Shown: positions 1-8,096 of the stretch, piece after piece
How the letters are laid out: each line of letters begins with the position of its first letter
How positions within the stretch are numbered: position 1 is the stretch's first letter
Source: G963704535 sp963704535
GTDB lineage: Bacteria; Chloroflexota; Chloroflexia; Chloroflexales; Roseiflexaceae
Assembly (NCBI GenBank): GCA_963704535.1
Contig: OY969916.1
Span: 4,774,001 to 4,838,000, forward strand
DNA: 64,000 nucleotides
Reading direction: 5' to 3'
Position numbers and translations under genes: made by a program
Notes under the pieces: generated by a model
What the model was told of the DNA's origin: nothing
The model's input: the letters and a program-made list of their open reading frames with translations, nothing else
Databases searched by the model: none

Positions 1-793
1 CACGCGCTAGCGTTGTTTTTCCCGCTCCATCAGGGGCAAGCAACGCAACAGCGATTCCTCGCGTGCGAATCTTGCGCGTCTTGCGATCAAGGAAACGTAA
101 CAGGGACCTGGAAACACGACGCCAGTTAGTACCTGGTAAGTCATGGCGTACAAGATGCTGTGCGATGCTGCGCCGGGTTCCAAGTAATGTGTCCCATTCG
201 CCCCGTTCTATGCGCTGCTTGATCTGCATCCAGGATAGCGCAGGCGGAAAGCAGCGTGCAACTTGGGATATAAGGTATTGTTCATCCTTAATCCCCCGCA
301 CCAGAGCAGTGAGACGTGTTCTATACTTTGGCTCAAACGTCGCTTTGTCGAGCAGGCAATGCAGCAGGAGGGTTAGGAGTTCGTCCTCAACGGATAGGAT
401 GAAAGCCGGGCCATAGCGGATGCGATTTCGCAGACATTCTGTCGCAAACGCGAGGCGGAGCGCGGGAATTGGCCGGCCATAGGCAAGCTCCGTAACAAGA
501 TCGAGCTTAACCCAACGATCTTCACTCTCATCATAACCGATAAAGAAGTAGTGCGGAAACTGGCCCCATCTTGAGAGCGCGACAAAACCTAACCGCTCCA
601 GTATACCGCTCACTCGTTCAAAATGATCTGCGGCGACGAGAAGATCGACATCGCCATCGACTAAGCCCTCCAGAAGCTCCTCATAACCACGTAGCAAGCA
701 GTAACGAACCGCAGCCTGATCGAGTTCTGTGAAGACCATCGAGAGTAATGGGCAGAGTACCGTTGCCTGATCTTTTGGATTGCTCATTAACAT
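1..793 (-). CDS. Nucleotidyltransferase-like / thymidylate-kinase-like P-loop fusion (3' end outside window)
   Basis: The minus strand is open from an ATG at 793 (alternative ATG 787) to the window edge without a stop, so 264 codons are visible. Residues about 15-115 look like a nucleotidyltransferase fold: DGDVDLLV has the paired aspartates of the hDhDh motif and WVKLDLVTEL carries a third acidic strand. At residues 253-261 the reading ends in APDGAGKTT, a Walker A loop preceded by hydrophobic residues, as in thymidylate-kinase-like proteins. Such two-part proteins are found in polysaccharide gene clusters, which fits the neighbours at 997-4592. The substrate cannot be read. No strong Shine-Dalgarno is seen. 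The upstream gene on the same strand is separated by a repeat element. Confidence 0.7.
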   Translation of the reverse strand, partial: MLMSNPKDQATVLCPLLSMVFTELDQAAVRYCLLRGYEELLEGLVDGDVDLLVAADHFERVSGILERLGFVALSRWGQFPHYFFIGYDESEDRWVKLDLVTELAYGRPIPALRLAFATECLRNRIRYGPAFILSVEDELLTLLLHCLLDKATFEPKYRTRLTALVRGIKDEQYLISQVARCFPPALSWMQIKQRIERGEWDTLLGTRRSIAQHLVRHDLPGTNWRRVSRSLLRFLDRKTRKIRTRGIAVALLAPDGAGKTTLAR

Positions 794-824
794 GGTTCGC
801 TATCTGCTCATGAGAACTTTGGCT

Positions 825-925
825 TAGAGACCGTTTGAAAGCCTGTTTTTCGCAGAAGTTCCGTGGTTGAAAGGGACTTCTTGAGAGGGCTCCCCCTCAA
901 ACTCCCCTTTTCAAACAGTTTCTTA
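825..925. repeat. Family A TIR hairpin element
   Basis: Outer ends GACCGTTTGAAA and TTTCAAACAGTTTC form an imperfect terminal inverted repeat; the core TTGAGAGGGCTCCCCCTCAA is a second, inner inverted repeat. The same architecture recurs throughout the window. It lies between two exopolysaccharide genes of the same strand. Confidence 0.75.
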
Positions 926-934
926 GGTAAGGAA

Positions 935-970
935 CTTGGGGAGGCACCAGAGGGTACCCGCCTCCCCAAG
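935..970. terminator. Perfect 11-bp hairpin between exopolysaccharide genes
   Basis: CTTGGGGAGGC (935-945) pairs perfectly with GCCTCCCCAAG (960-970) across a 14-nt loop. It lies just downstream of the Wzz/BY-kinase gene on the minus strand and could act as a terminator or 3' stabiliser. No clean U-tract follows on the minus strand, so intrinsic termination is uncertain. A related sequence appears near 59985-60020. Confidence 0.4.
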
Positions 971-996
971 CCCCGCGCTGCTTTTTGGGATCGGCT

Positions 997-2892
997 CTAA
1001 CTACGGTCCTTACCGCGCGTCCGGCGCGTGCGAAAACTATCATTGCGGGACAATGCGCCGTTGCCGTTAACATAGGAGGCAGACGAGCCATCCAGCATCG
1101 ACACCTCCGGATCAACCGTATCCCGTTCAGCGTCTAGTGCTTCGTCCATTTCGTCAGCCGGCGCAGGGATCGTCTGATCCAACATTAGTGTGGTTCGCGT
1201 ACTATTTTCCTTCAAATCACCGATTGGAGCTAAATCAGTTGTGAAGGTACCGGGCGATGCCAGTGCCGCGCGCTCTTCTCGCACAGCTACCGGACCATCC
1301 AGGAGCGATGCCGACGACGCAACAGCCGGCAGCATGCGCCTCCGAGCGCGCGACGGATAGTATGAGTATGCCGGCTCCGGCTTGACACGATTCAACACTG
1401 CACCAATCACGCGTGCGCCAATCATACGCAGCCCTTCGACAGCGTTAATAGTGTTTTCACGCCCCGTTGCGCCGCTATTCACGACTAAAAGCACACCTTC
1501 AGCCTGTGGAGCGAGGGCCAGGGCATCGGAGTAGAGTAGCGGCGGGCTATCGAGAATAATGATATCGGCGCGGGCCTTATACTCTTGGATCAGCCGATAC
1601 ATACGCCGAGATCCAGAAATCTCGGATGAATTCGACGTGGGCGTGCCGGCGGGCACTACGGACAGCCCTGGGACCGCCTCGACAGCTATTGGATCGATGG
1701 TCTTGGCCGGCATATCAAGCAAGCTTGACAACCCAATATCCTCCGGCAGACCAAACAACGCTGCAACGCGCGGCCGTCGCAAGTTGGCGTCGATTAAGAT
1801 GACCTGCTTTTCGGATTGCGCAAATGCAATCGCAAGATTCGCAGCGATCTCACTCTTACCATCACCACGTGAGGGACTGGTGATCAACAGCGATGGTAGA
1901 TGCTGATCAGTATACGCCATCTGCAAGTTTGTCCGTAGGATACGGTAGCTCTCCGCCGCCAGTGTGTCTGGACGCGACAGCATAATGAGTTGCGAAGATT
2001 TAGGCCCGCGAAGCCACTTATGGCGAGCGATTCCCCCAAGATATGCCAGCCCGGTAGCTTTGCGTAACTCCTCGGGCGTATAGACCATGTCGGTAAAGTA
2101 CTCGAAGAGGAGCATAGCAGCCAAGCCTAGCACCAAGCCGGCGATCAGAGCCGCCAAGACGTTGCGCTGGACATCAGGGGCAATCGGCGTATTGTCACCC
2201 TCTGCCTTTTCAACCAGGGTGATCTTGTTCGTATTGCTACTTTGAACAATCTGGATCAAGTCGCTAAATGCCCGCTGTGAAGCCGCCAACTGCGCCCGCC
2301 GTTGATCCAGGCGAACAACTATCGCCCGTTGGGCCACAGGATCAGTAACCTGCTGCACCTGGCTGGCAAGCAGATCGATCTCGACCTCCAGGCCACGAAT
2401 GGTCTGCTGTAGTTTATCCAGTTCGTCATTGGCTTCCTGGCGCTGCAGAGCCTGCGGGCTTGATGGTCCATTAGGGCTGCGTTCTATCAGCGCATCGCCG
2501 AGCGCATTAGCGATCATGGCCGCCACCAGGGGATCAGAGGCACGAACGCGGATGTTCAGGATCTGGGTTGTATCGATCCACGTTGCCGCGACGCCACTGG
2601 CGACCGTATCAGCATCGATATTCAAATTCAGCTTAGCGACGACACTCTCAATTATCGGCCGGCTAGTGGCCAGCTCGGCATATGTTTGACCAACCTGGCT
2701 GCTTGCCCGCAGATCATTACTGGTCACATTAGGGTTGTCGATCGCCGGACCAACCAGGTAGCGCGCGCGTGACTCATAGACACGGGGCTGCCCAGAAGTA
2801 AACCAGTAGCTTGCAACGCTAGACAGGATCGCGCAGAGCACCATGATCCATCCCCATCGCCGTAAGATCGCCAGGTAATGCTTGAGTTCCAT
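997..2892 (-). CDS. Wzz chain-length determinant fused to BY-type tyrosine kinase
   Basis: Start ATG at 2892 is preceded by GGGAG; upstream in-frame codons lack family similarity. The 631-residue protein has membrane segments at about 15-32 and 245-266 flanking an extracytoplasmic coiled Wzz region. The cytoplasmic kinase domain has a Walker A loop SPSRGDGKS (339-347), a Walker A' VILIDANLRRP (364-374) and a Walker B IIILDSPP (444-451). The Walker A' second acidic residue is Asn (DAN rather than the usual DAD). A short tyrosine group YSYY at 509-512 and a long polar tail follow; there is no large C-terminal tyrosine cluster. These proteins control polymer length and export in Wzx/Wzy exopolysaccharide systems. 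It is 34 nt downstream of the sugar transferase. Confidence 0.92.
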   Translation of the reverse strand: MELKHYLAILRRWGWIMVLCAILSSVASYWFTSGQPRVYESRARYLVGPAIDNPNVTSNDLRASSQVGQTYAELATSRPIIESVVAKLNLNIDADTVASGVAATWIDTTQILNIRVRASDPLVAAMIANALGDALIERSPNGPSSPQALQRQEANDELDKLQQTIRGLEVEIDLLASQVQQVTDPVAQRAIVVRLDQRRAQLAASQRAFSDLIQIVQSSNTNKITLVEKAEGDNTPIAPDVQRNVLAALIAGLVLGLAAMLLFEYFTDMVYTPEELRKATGLAYLGGIARHKWLRGPKSSQLIMLSRPDTLAAESYRILRTNLQMAYTDQHLPSLLITSPSRGDGKSEIAANLAIAFAQSEKQVILIDANLRRPRVAALFGLPEDIGLSSLLDMPAKTIDPIAVEAVPGLSVVPAGTPTSNSSEISGSRRMYRLIQEYKARADIIILDSPPLLYSDALALAPQAEGVLLVVNSGATGRENTINAVEGLRMIGARVIGAVLNRVKPEPAYSYYPSRARRRMLPAVASSASLLDGPVAVREERAALASPGTFTTDLAPIGDLKENSTRTTLMLDQTIPAPADEMDEALDAERDTVDPEVSMLDGSSASYVNGNGALSRNDSFRTRRTRGKDRS

Positions 2893-2926
2893 GAGCTTCG
2901 ACTCCCTATAGAGCTGAGAGCAGCTA

Positions 2927-3616
2927 TCAGTATGCTCCCTCGCCCACAAAGACTTGCCCGACTGTCCGTACGAGCACTTGAATATCCAACCAAAGACTCT
3001 GACGCTCAATATAGGCGATATCAAGCTTCAAGCGCTGATCAAAGTCCAGATTACTGCGCCCACTCACTTGCCAGATCCCAGTAATGCCCGGCAGCACTTC
3101 CAGTCTTTCCGTATGCCAGAGCCGATATGTATCTGGAGAGAAAGACGTCGGGCGCGGCCCAACCAGGCTCATATCGCCCTTAATCACATTCAGGAGCTGT
3201 GGAAGCTCGTCGAGACTTGTCTTCCGCAAGATATGGCCGACTCGTGTAACTCGCGGATCATTGGTGATTTTAAAGTCAGGCCAGGTCAATTCATTCAGGT
3301 GGGCGTATGTTTTCTTGAGCTCTTCCGCGTTGGGGACCATGGTGCGGAACTTGTACATGCGAAAGCGCCGACCACCTTTTCCTGTACGTAACTGGTAGAA
3401 CATAATCGGCCCTGGTGAATCGATATAGATAAGCAGCGCAACCAGAGCCAGCAGTGGCAGCACTAATGGCATCACCATCAGACAGAACGTGACATCCATC
3501 GCGCGCTTGAGCATCTGGTAGGCTTTACCGCGAATCAACCGCCGTTGCGGATCGATCTCAAGATACCAGGGAGTTCTTGATACTGAGCGGGCATTCGTAG
3601 CAATATCCGGCACCAT
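2927..3616 (-). CDS. Undecaprenyl-phosphate sugar phosphotransferase (bacterial sugar transferase)
   Basis: 229 residues, the size of the short ExoY-type priming enzymes without the extra N-terminal membrane domain. A hydrophobic hairpin at about 40-66 (FCLMVMPLVLPLLALVALL) is followed by the family signatures KRAMDV, YKFRTM, LRKTSLDELPQLLN, GDMSLVGPRP and LPGITGIWQVSGRS. The enzyme transfers a sugar 1-phosphate to undecaprenyl phosphate at the inner membrane face and so starts exopolysaccharide repeat assembly. A strong AAGGAGG lies 6 nt before the ATG. It sits between a membrane protein gene and the Wzz/BY-kinase gene in one minus-strand operon. The sugar specificity is not readable. Confidence 0.95.
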   Translation of the reverse strand: MVPDIATNARSVSRTPWYLEIDPQRRLIRGKAYQMLKRAMDVTFCLMVMPLVLPLLALVALLIYIDSPGPIMFYQLRTGKGGRRFRMYKFRTMVPNAEELKKTYAHLNELTWPDFKITNDPRVTRVGHILRKTSLDELPQLLNVIKGDMSLVGPRPTSFSPDTYRLWHTERLEVLPGITGIWQVSGRSNLDFDQRLKLDIAYIERQSLWLDIQVLVRTVGQVFVGEGAY

Positions 3617-3653
3617 CTCCTGCCTCCTTCATCACCGATAACGTAGGCGAACG

Positions 3654-4592
3654 TTACCTTTTCTCTCCTACCCCATTTCCATGTTCGCGTCGTACCGACA
3701 TCGTGGTGTACGTGTCGGCGCCTACCATGTTCGCCTCTAGCCGAGAGTCATCTACATGATCTAGCGCCGACGTAGGCCTACGTTCTAAGTCCTCGGTGAC
3801 TCTCCGCAGGAGTTCCTCGGACGTCAGGGCTGCATTAGGGAAATCGGCGATGCTATACCGGAACCGGATGCCCATTTGTTCATCGATCTGCCGGGCAAGC
3901 CGTGAGAGCATCGCCTGGGTGTGTTCCGCCGGCGACTCGGGAGCCAGCAAGAGGAACCGCCCATCCTCAGTGTAATGCGCGATGACATCGGTGCCACGCA
4001 CATGTTTTGTCAGGAAGAGCCCAAAACGAACCTGGACATAGCGCTTGATCATGGCGGCCTGCGCTTCACGCACGGCCTGATGCAGCGCAGCCTTATACGT
4101 CGCCGGCTCCAGCTCCAGCATCACAACGCTAATTGGATGCTGATGCCGGCGGGCGCGGCTCATCTCGGCATGGATACGCTCGTGAACATTGTCATACTCC
4201 AGCAGGTGTGGTCGCCCCTTGGGGAGTGAGATTGCTTCAACCGCCTGCTCAAAGTCTTGCAGCCCCTGGCTCACCAGCCACGCAAGCCCAGTGGTAATAC
4301 ACAACGCGACAACTTCAGTGACGGTCAAATATTTATGCACGCCACTGAAGAACGGCGACATATAGATGATTTTTAGAACCACATAGGCTGCCAGCACATT
4401 CACCACTGCCAGGTATGCTTGGGCGCGACGCAGCGGGATGAACAAGAATAGGATCGCCGTCGCCGCTGCCAAGACATAGAAAAAAGAAGCCAGGTTGATC
4501 GTCGAGCCCTGGTCAAAATCCAACCGCTCGATGTTGAAAAGGATGACCAGCCAAATAATCAGAAGGCTTATTCGCCAACGCATTTGCTTCAT
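3654..4592 (-). CDS. Membrane protein with degenerate GGDEF-like domain
   Basis: 312 residues. Four hydrophobic segments lie in the first 135 residues. The following soluble part has RARRHQHPISVVMLELE, which matches the N-terminal helix-strand of diguanylate cyclases, but where RYGGDEF would be expected the sequence is HYTEDGRFLLLAPES. The signature loop is therefore lost and cyclase activity is unlikely; c-di-GMP or GTP binding is possible. It is the first gene of the exopolysaccharide operon as far as visible, 37 nt before the sugar transferase, with AAGGAAGG before the ATG. A role as a membrane-bound regulator of polymer synthesis is an inference. Confidence 0.7.
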   Translation of the reverse strand: MKQMRWRISLLIIWLVILFNIERLDFDQGSTINLASFFYVLAAATAILFLFIPLRRAQAYLAVVNVLAAYVVLKIIYMSPFFSGVHKYLTVTEVVALCITTGLAWLVSQGLQDFEQAVEAISLPKGRPHLLEYDNVHERIHAEMSRARRHQHPISVVMLELEPATYKAALHQAVREAQAAMIKRYVQVRFGLFLTKHVRGTDVIAHYTEDGRFLLLAPESPAEHTQAMLSRLARQIDEQMGIRFRYSIADFPNAALTSEELLRRVTEDLERRPTSALDHVDDSRLEANMVGADTYTTMSVRREHGNGVGEKR

Positions 4593-5344
4593 AGTTGCCT
4601 TCCTTTAAAGTCAACCTGTATCCAGCAGCGCCTGTCGAACCTCGAGGTATCAGGATGCCAATACGGTTGTACGGGCTTGAAAGATGAGATGCACAAGGAC
4701 ATAGCGATCTACACGCTCGTCACCGAGAATGACGAGCAAGTGAGACCGACGACGGACGTATGTTATATGGGCATTATCTGTCGATTAGGATAGTCTTAAC
4801 AATTAAATCTTGAATGAAGCCTGGAGGGTGCGAGATGAAAAAACAATTATTATCCTTCAAGTAACCAGATGGAATGAGGTTCTCTTGTACGCTATCTTGA
4901 GTAGACATGGTTTGCTACTTGAATGATCCATAACGACTCACTAGCTACCGGCTACCACCCTCACTCTGATTAGAAATTGAGGAGGCGCTGGGACGGGCCG
5001 TCCGCCCTGCCACCTCACCAATGCCCTAGCTCCCATTCCCGGCTCAAGCATATGGCTGACACCTTGTAGCGCTAAAAGCACTACCAGGCGCGCAGCCATA
5101 ACACCCGCTTTGTTAAGACTTCCACAAGATTAGGTTATGCGTTGTATAAGTAATAATGCAAGCGGGTCCTTTTTAGTTACGCAGGGAAGAGTACAAGGTT
5201 GTGATCCGAATCTGGGACGGAAACCACGGATCCCCGCTCCTGGACACTTTATACACGTCGCCGTCGCCAGGATGAAAATAAGCTCATATAAGAGATGAGG
5301 ACACTGTCACGACATCAGTCAGGATTGCTGTAATTCACGCCGAG
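4593..5344. other. Long intergenic region upstream of the exopolysaccharide operon
   Basis: About 750 bp with lower GC than the surroundings and no convincing gene. It must hold the promoters of the leftward exopolysaccharide operon; a weak TTCAAG/TATCCT pair with a 16-nt spacer is visible on the minus strand near 4790-4820. A 44-codon minus-strand frame (4774-4908) lacks a ribosome-binding site. A GGGACGGAAACCACGG segment near 5206-5225 recalls part of a c-di-GMP-I riboswitch, but the rest of the consensus is not recognisable. Confidence 0.5.
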
Positions 5345-5373
5345 TTGCGCCGCAAGCCGGTCTGTGGTAAACT
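5345..5373 (+). promoter_or_regulatory. Sigma70-type promoter of typA
   Basis: TTGCGC (5345-5350) and TAAACT (5368-5373) are separated by 17 nt. Transcription would start near 5380, giving a leader of about 60 nt before typA. Confidence 0.55.
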
Positions 5374-5402
5374 CTCGCCTATCAATTTGAAACTTAGTGA
5401 GG

Positions 5403-5430
5403 CCTCGACCACACTGGGTCGGGGTATTTT
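5403..5430 (+). promoter_or_regulatory. Hairpin plus T-rich tail immediately before typA start
   Basis: CCTCGACC (5403-5410) pairs with GGTCGGGG (5417-5424) over a six-base loop and is followed by TATTTT. It resembles a short intrinsic terminator and buries the G-rich stretch that is the only Shine-Dalgarno candidate. It could attenuate or thermally gate typA expression; that role is an inference. Confidence 0.45.
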
Positions 5431-5441
5431 GTGTGAAAATT

Positions 5442-7271
5442 ATGCGCCGAGATGACATTCGTAACATCGCGATTATCGCTCATGTCGATCATGGCAAAAC
5501 CACGCTGGTCGATGCAATGCTCCGACAGAGCCATATCTTTCGTGATAATCAGCAGGTAGCCGAGCGGGTGATGGACTCCAACGACCTGGAGCGCGAACGC
5601 GGCATCACCATCCTGGCTAAAAACACCGCGGTCATCTACCGCAACATCAAGATTAATATTGTCGACACGCCTGGACACGCCGACTTCGGCGGCGAAGTCG
5701 AGCGAGTCATGAATATGGTTGATGGCGTGCTGCTCCTGGTAGATGCCGTCGACGGGCCAATGCCGCAGACGCGCTTTGTGCTGCACAAAGCGCTGCGGGC
5801 CGGCCACCGGGCGATTGTGGTCGTCAACAAGATCGACCGGCCAAACGCCCGACCGAACCATGTGGTGAACGAGACGTTTGATCTGTTCGTCGATCTGGGC
5901 GCGAATGATGAGCAAGCTGAGTTCGCAGTGATCTATACGGATGCATTGCGGGGAATGGCCGGGCGCTCGCCTCTGAAAATCTACGATTCGCTGGAGCCGC
6001 TGTTCGAGGCCATTCTCGATCAGATCCCAGCACCGGCGGCCGACGCAAGCGGACCGGCGCAACTATTAGTCACGACGACCACGTACGATGACTACAAGGG
6101 CAAAATGGCGCTCGGGCGCCTACGCCGGGGCACGTTCAGTCGGGGTCAGACGGCTGCGCGGATCGACCGCGACGGCGCCATTACAACAACAAAGATCAAT
6201 CAGCTGTTCGTCTTCAACGGGCTGGATCGGCGCGAGGTCGATCAAGTGTCTGCCGGTGACATCATTGCCATCGCCGGCCTGGGCGAGGTCGCGATCGGCG
6301 ATACGATCGCCGACGCACAGAATCCTGAGCAATTGCCGGTGATCGCCGTCGAAGAGCCGACCGTACGCATGACTTTCAGCGTCAATAATAGCCCCTTCGC
6401 CGGACGTGAAGGTACCTACGTCACCTCGCGGAAGCTGCGCGAACGGCTCTACTACGAGTTGGAGCGTGATGTTGCGCTACGCGTCGCGGATACCGATGCA
6501 CCGGAGGCATTTTCCGTGAGCGGACGCGGCGAACTGCATCTTACGATTTTGATCGAAACGATGCGGCGCGAGGGCTATGAGTTCCAGGTCTCACGCCCGG
6601 AGGTCATTTTTAAGGAGATTGACGGCCAGCGGTTGGAGCCGATCGAGCAAGCCGAGATTGAGGTTTCCGAGCAGTACCAGGGCACGGTCATGGAGCTGCT
6701 GGGCCAGCGCCGCGGGCTCCTGCGCGATATGCACTACCGAGACGATGGGATGATGCACCTGATTTTCCACATCCCGACGCGCGGGCTGCTGGGTTTACGC
6801 CAGCTCCTGCTGACATCGACGCGCGGCCAGGCGCTGATCAACACGCTCTTCATGGGCTATGAGCCACTCGCCGGCGATATCAGTACCCGCGCCAACGGCT
6901 CACTGATCGCGTCCGAATCCGGCGTCGCGACGACCTACGGGCTCCACGGGGCCCAAGAGCGCGGGCAACTTTTCGCCACAGCCGGTATGGATATCTACGA
7001 GGGCATGATTATCGGCCAGCACATCCGCGACCGCGATCTCGAAGTGAATGTCTGCCGGCGCAAGCACCTGACTAATATGCGTTCGTCGGGCGCCGAAGAC
7101 TCGCTGCGGTTGAAGTCGCCGCGCGTGCTGAGCCTCGACGACGCGATCGAGTATATCGGCGACGACGAACTGGTGGAGGTCACGCCGAAAAGTTTCCGGC
7201 TGCGGAAGAAGCTCCTCGACGCCGACGAACGCAAGCGAGAACAAAAGCGGCGTGATTTGGCGCTGGTATAA
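5442..7271 (+). CDS. typA: Ribosome-associated GTPase TypA/BipA
   Basis: 609 residues, full length for the family. G1 AHVDHGKTT (13-21), G3 DTPGHADF and G4 NKID are intact, followed by the EF-G-like domains and the BipA-specific C-terminal part (VTPKSFRLRKK near the end). BipA binds 70S ribosomes or 50S precursors and is needed for growth in cold and stress. ATG 5442 is chosen because it gives the usual N-terminus RNIAIIAHVDHG; an in-frame GTG at 5433 has better spacing to the G-rich sequence inside the leader hairpin and is possible. It is monocistronic and converges on phoU. Confidence 0.97.
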   Translation: MRRDDIRNIAIIAHVDHGKTTLVDAMLRQSHIFRDNQQVAERVMDSNDLERERGITILAKNTAVIYRNIKINIVDTPGHADFGGEVERVMNMVDGVLLLVDAVDGPMPQTRFVLHKALRAGHRAIVVVNKIDRPNARPNHVVNETFDLFVDLGANDEQAEFAVIYTDALRGMAGRSPLKIYDSLEPLFEAILDQIPAPAADASGPAQLLVTTTTYDDYKGKMALGRLRRGTFSRGQTAARIDRDGAITTTKINQLFVFNGLDRREVDQVSAGDIIAIAGLGEVAIGDTIADAQNPEQLPVIAVEEPTVRMTFSVNNSPFAGREGTYVTSRKLRERLYYELERDVALRVADTDAPEAFSVSGRGELHLTILIETMRREGYEFQVSRPEVIFKEIDGQRLEPIEQAEIEVSEQYQGTVMELLGQRRGLLRDMHYRDDGMMHLIFHIPTRGLLGLRQLLLTSTRGQALINTLFMGYEPLAGDISTRANGSLIASESGVATTYGLHGAQERGQLFATAGMDIYEGMIIGQHIRDRDLEVNVCRRKHLTNMRSSGAEDSLRLKSPRVLSLDDAIEYIGDDELVEVTPKSFRLRKKLLDADERKREQKRRDLALV

Positions 7272-7283
7272 GCGGGAGGACGG

Positions 7284-7315
7284 GAGCCAGGGAGCTGCGA
7301 GGTGCGCCCTGGCTC
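7284..7315. terminator. Bidirectional hairpin between typA and phoU
   Basis: GAGCCAGGG (7284-7292) pairs perfectly with CCCTGGCTC (7307-7315) across a 14-nt loop between two convergent genes. TGTTC follows on the plus strand. It probably ends both transcripts. Confidence 0.6.
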
Positions 7316-7323
7316 TGTTCATG

Positions 7324-7983
7324 TCACGGGTTCAGCTCGATAACATCGCCGCTGACCTTGAAGACGACTCGCTCGGCGATATTGGTGGTGCGATCGGCGA
7401 TGCGCTCGAGATTGTGGGCCACAAACAGCAGATCAACTACCCGCTCAGCGAGTGGCGGATCGTGCCGGATCATGTCGAGTAGATCAGCCCGGACCCGTTT
7501 GCTCAAGATATCAACGCGATCGTCCGCTTCCCCCAGGCGACGCGCGGCGTCGGCATCCTGATTGACAAAGGCATCAAGGGCGCGACCAAGCATCGCAATC
7601 GCTTCCTGGGCCATGTCCGGGATATCGGGCAGTGGCTTCGCCAGGGGTTGGTCCGCCCCCCGGATTGTGATCTTGGCGATCCCCTTGGCATAATCGCCAA
7701 TGCGTTCCAGTTCACTGGCGATCTGAATCGCAGCTATTAACCGGCGTAAGTCGCCGGCCATCGGCTGCTGGGTCGCCATCACCACCAGCACGCGCTCTTC
7801 CAACGCATACTGCGCCTGGTCGATCAGCTGATCCTCGGCGATGATCTGCTGGGAGGCAGCCACATCATGACGGGCCAGCGCGTCGACCGCCTGTGTAATC
7901 GCAGTGACGACCATCTGGCCCAGCGCGCGCAGATCCCCGTCCAGCGCCTCAAGCTGTTGAACGAAATGTTCTCGAGGTCGCAT
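7324..7983 (-). CDS. phoU: Phosphate-signalling protein PhoU
   Basis: 219 residues forming the usual two three-helix bundles. Each bundle has the acidic metal motif: ELERIGDYA and NLERIADRTTNIAE. PhoU dampens Pho-regulon signalling by linking the Pst transporter to the PhoR kinase in the cytoplasm. Start ATG 7983 has GAGGAGG about 7 nt upstream; in-frame codons upstream fall in a repeat. No pst or phoR gene is adjacent, so the protein acts away from its usual neighbours here. Confidence 0.93.
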   Translation of the reverse strand: MRPREHFVQQLEALDGDLRALGQMVVTAITQAVDALARHDVAASQQIIAEDQLIDQAQYALEERVLVVMATQQPMAGDLRRLIAAIQIASELERIGDYAKGIAKITIRGADQPLAKPLPDIPDMAQEAIAMLGRALDAFVNQDADAARRLGEADDRVDILSKRVRADLLDMIRHDPPLAERVVDLLFVAHNLERIADRTTNIAERVVFKVSGDVIELNP

Positions 7984-8046
7984 TAGGTACCTCCTCTGTC
8001 GTATCCGTTCCCCATGCGGCTGTGTCGCACACAGCTTGGACGAACA

Positions 8047-8092
8047 TGTGGGGGCTTTTCTGGAGGGCGGCCCCTCCAAACCTCCCTCTGTT
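8047..8092. repeat. Family A variant (GGAGGG/CCCTCC core)
   Basis: TCTGGAGGGCGGCCCCTCCA forms the inner hairpin core seen in the copies at 29931 and 48469. It lies between the asparaginase stop and the phoU start on the minus strand, so a phoU transcript from upstream genes would cross it. Confidence 0.65.
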
Positions 8093-8096
8093 CATC

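Noticed and set aside
4774..4908. 44-codon minus-strand open frame upstream of the exopolysaccharide operon
   Set aside because: No ribosome-binding site, no recognisable family and low-GC intergenic surroundings; chance is likely.
5185..5285. Possible c-di-GMP-I riboswitch (GGGACGGAAACCACGG)
   Set aside because: Only one conserved block fits; the expected second hairpin and tetraloop receptor could not be found, and the downstream gene is typA.
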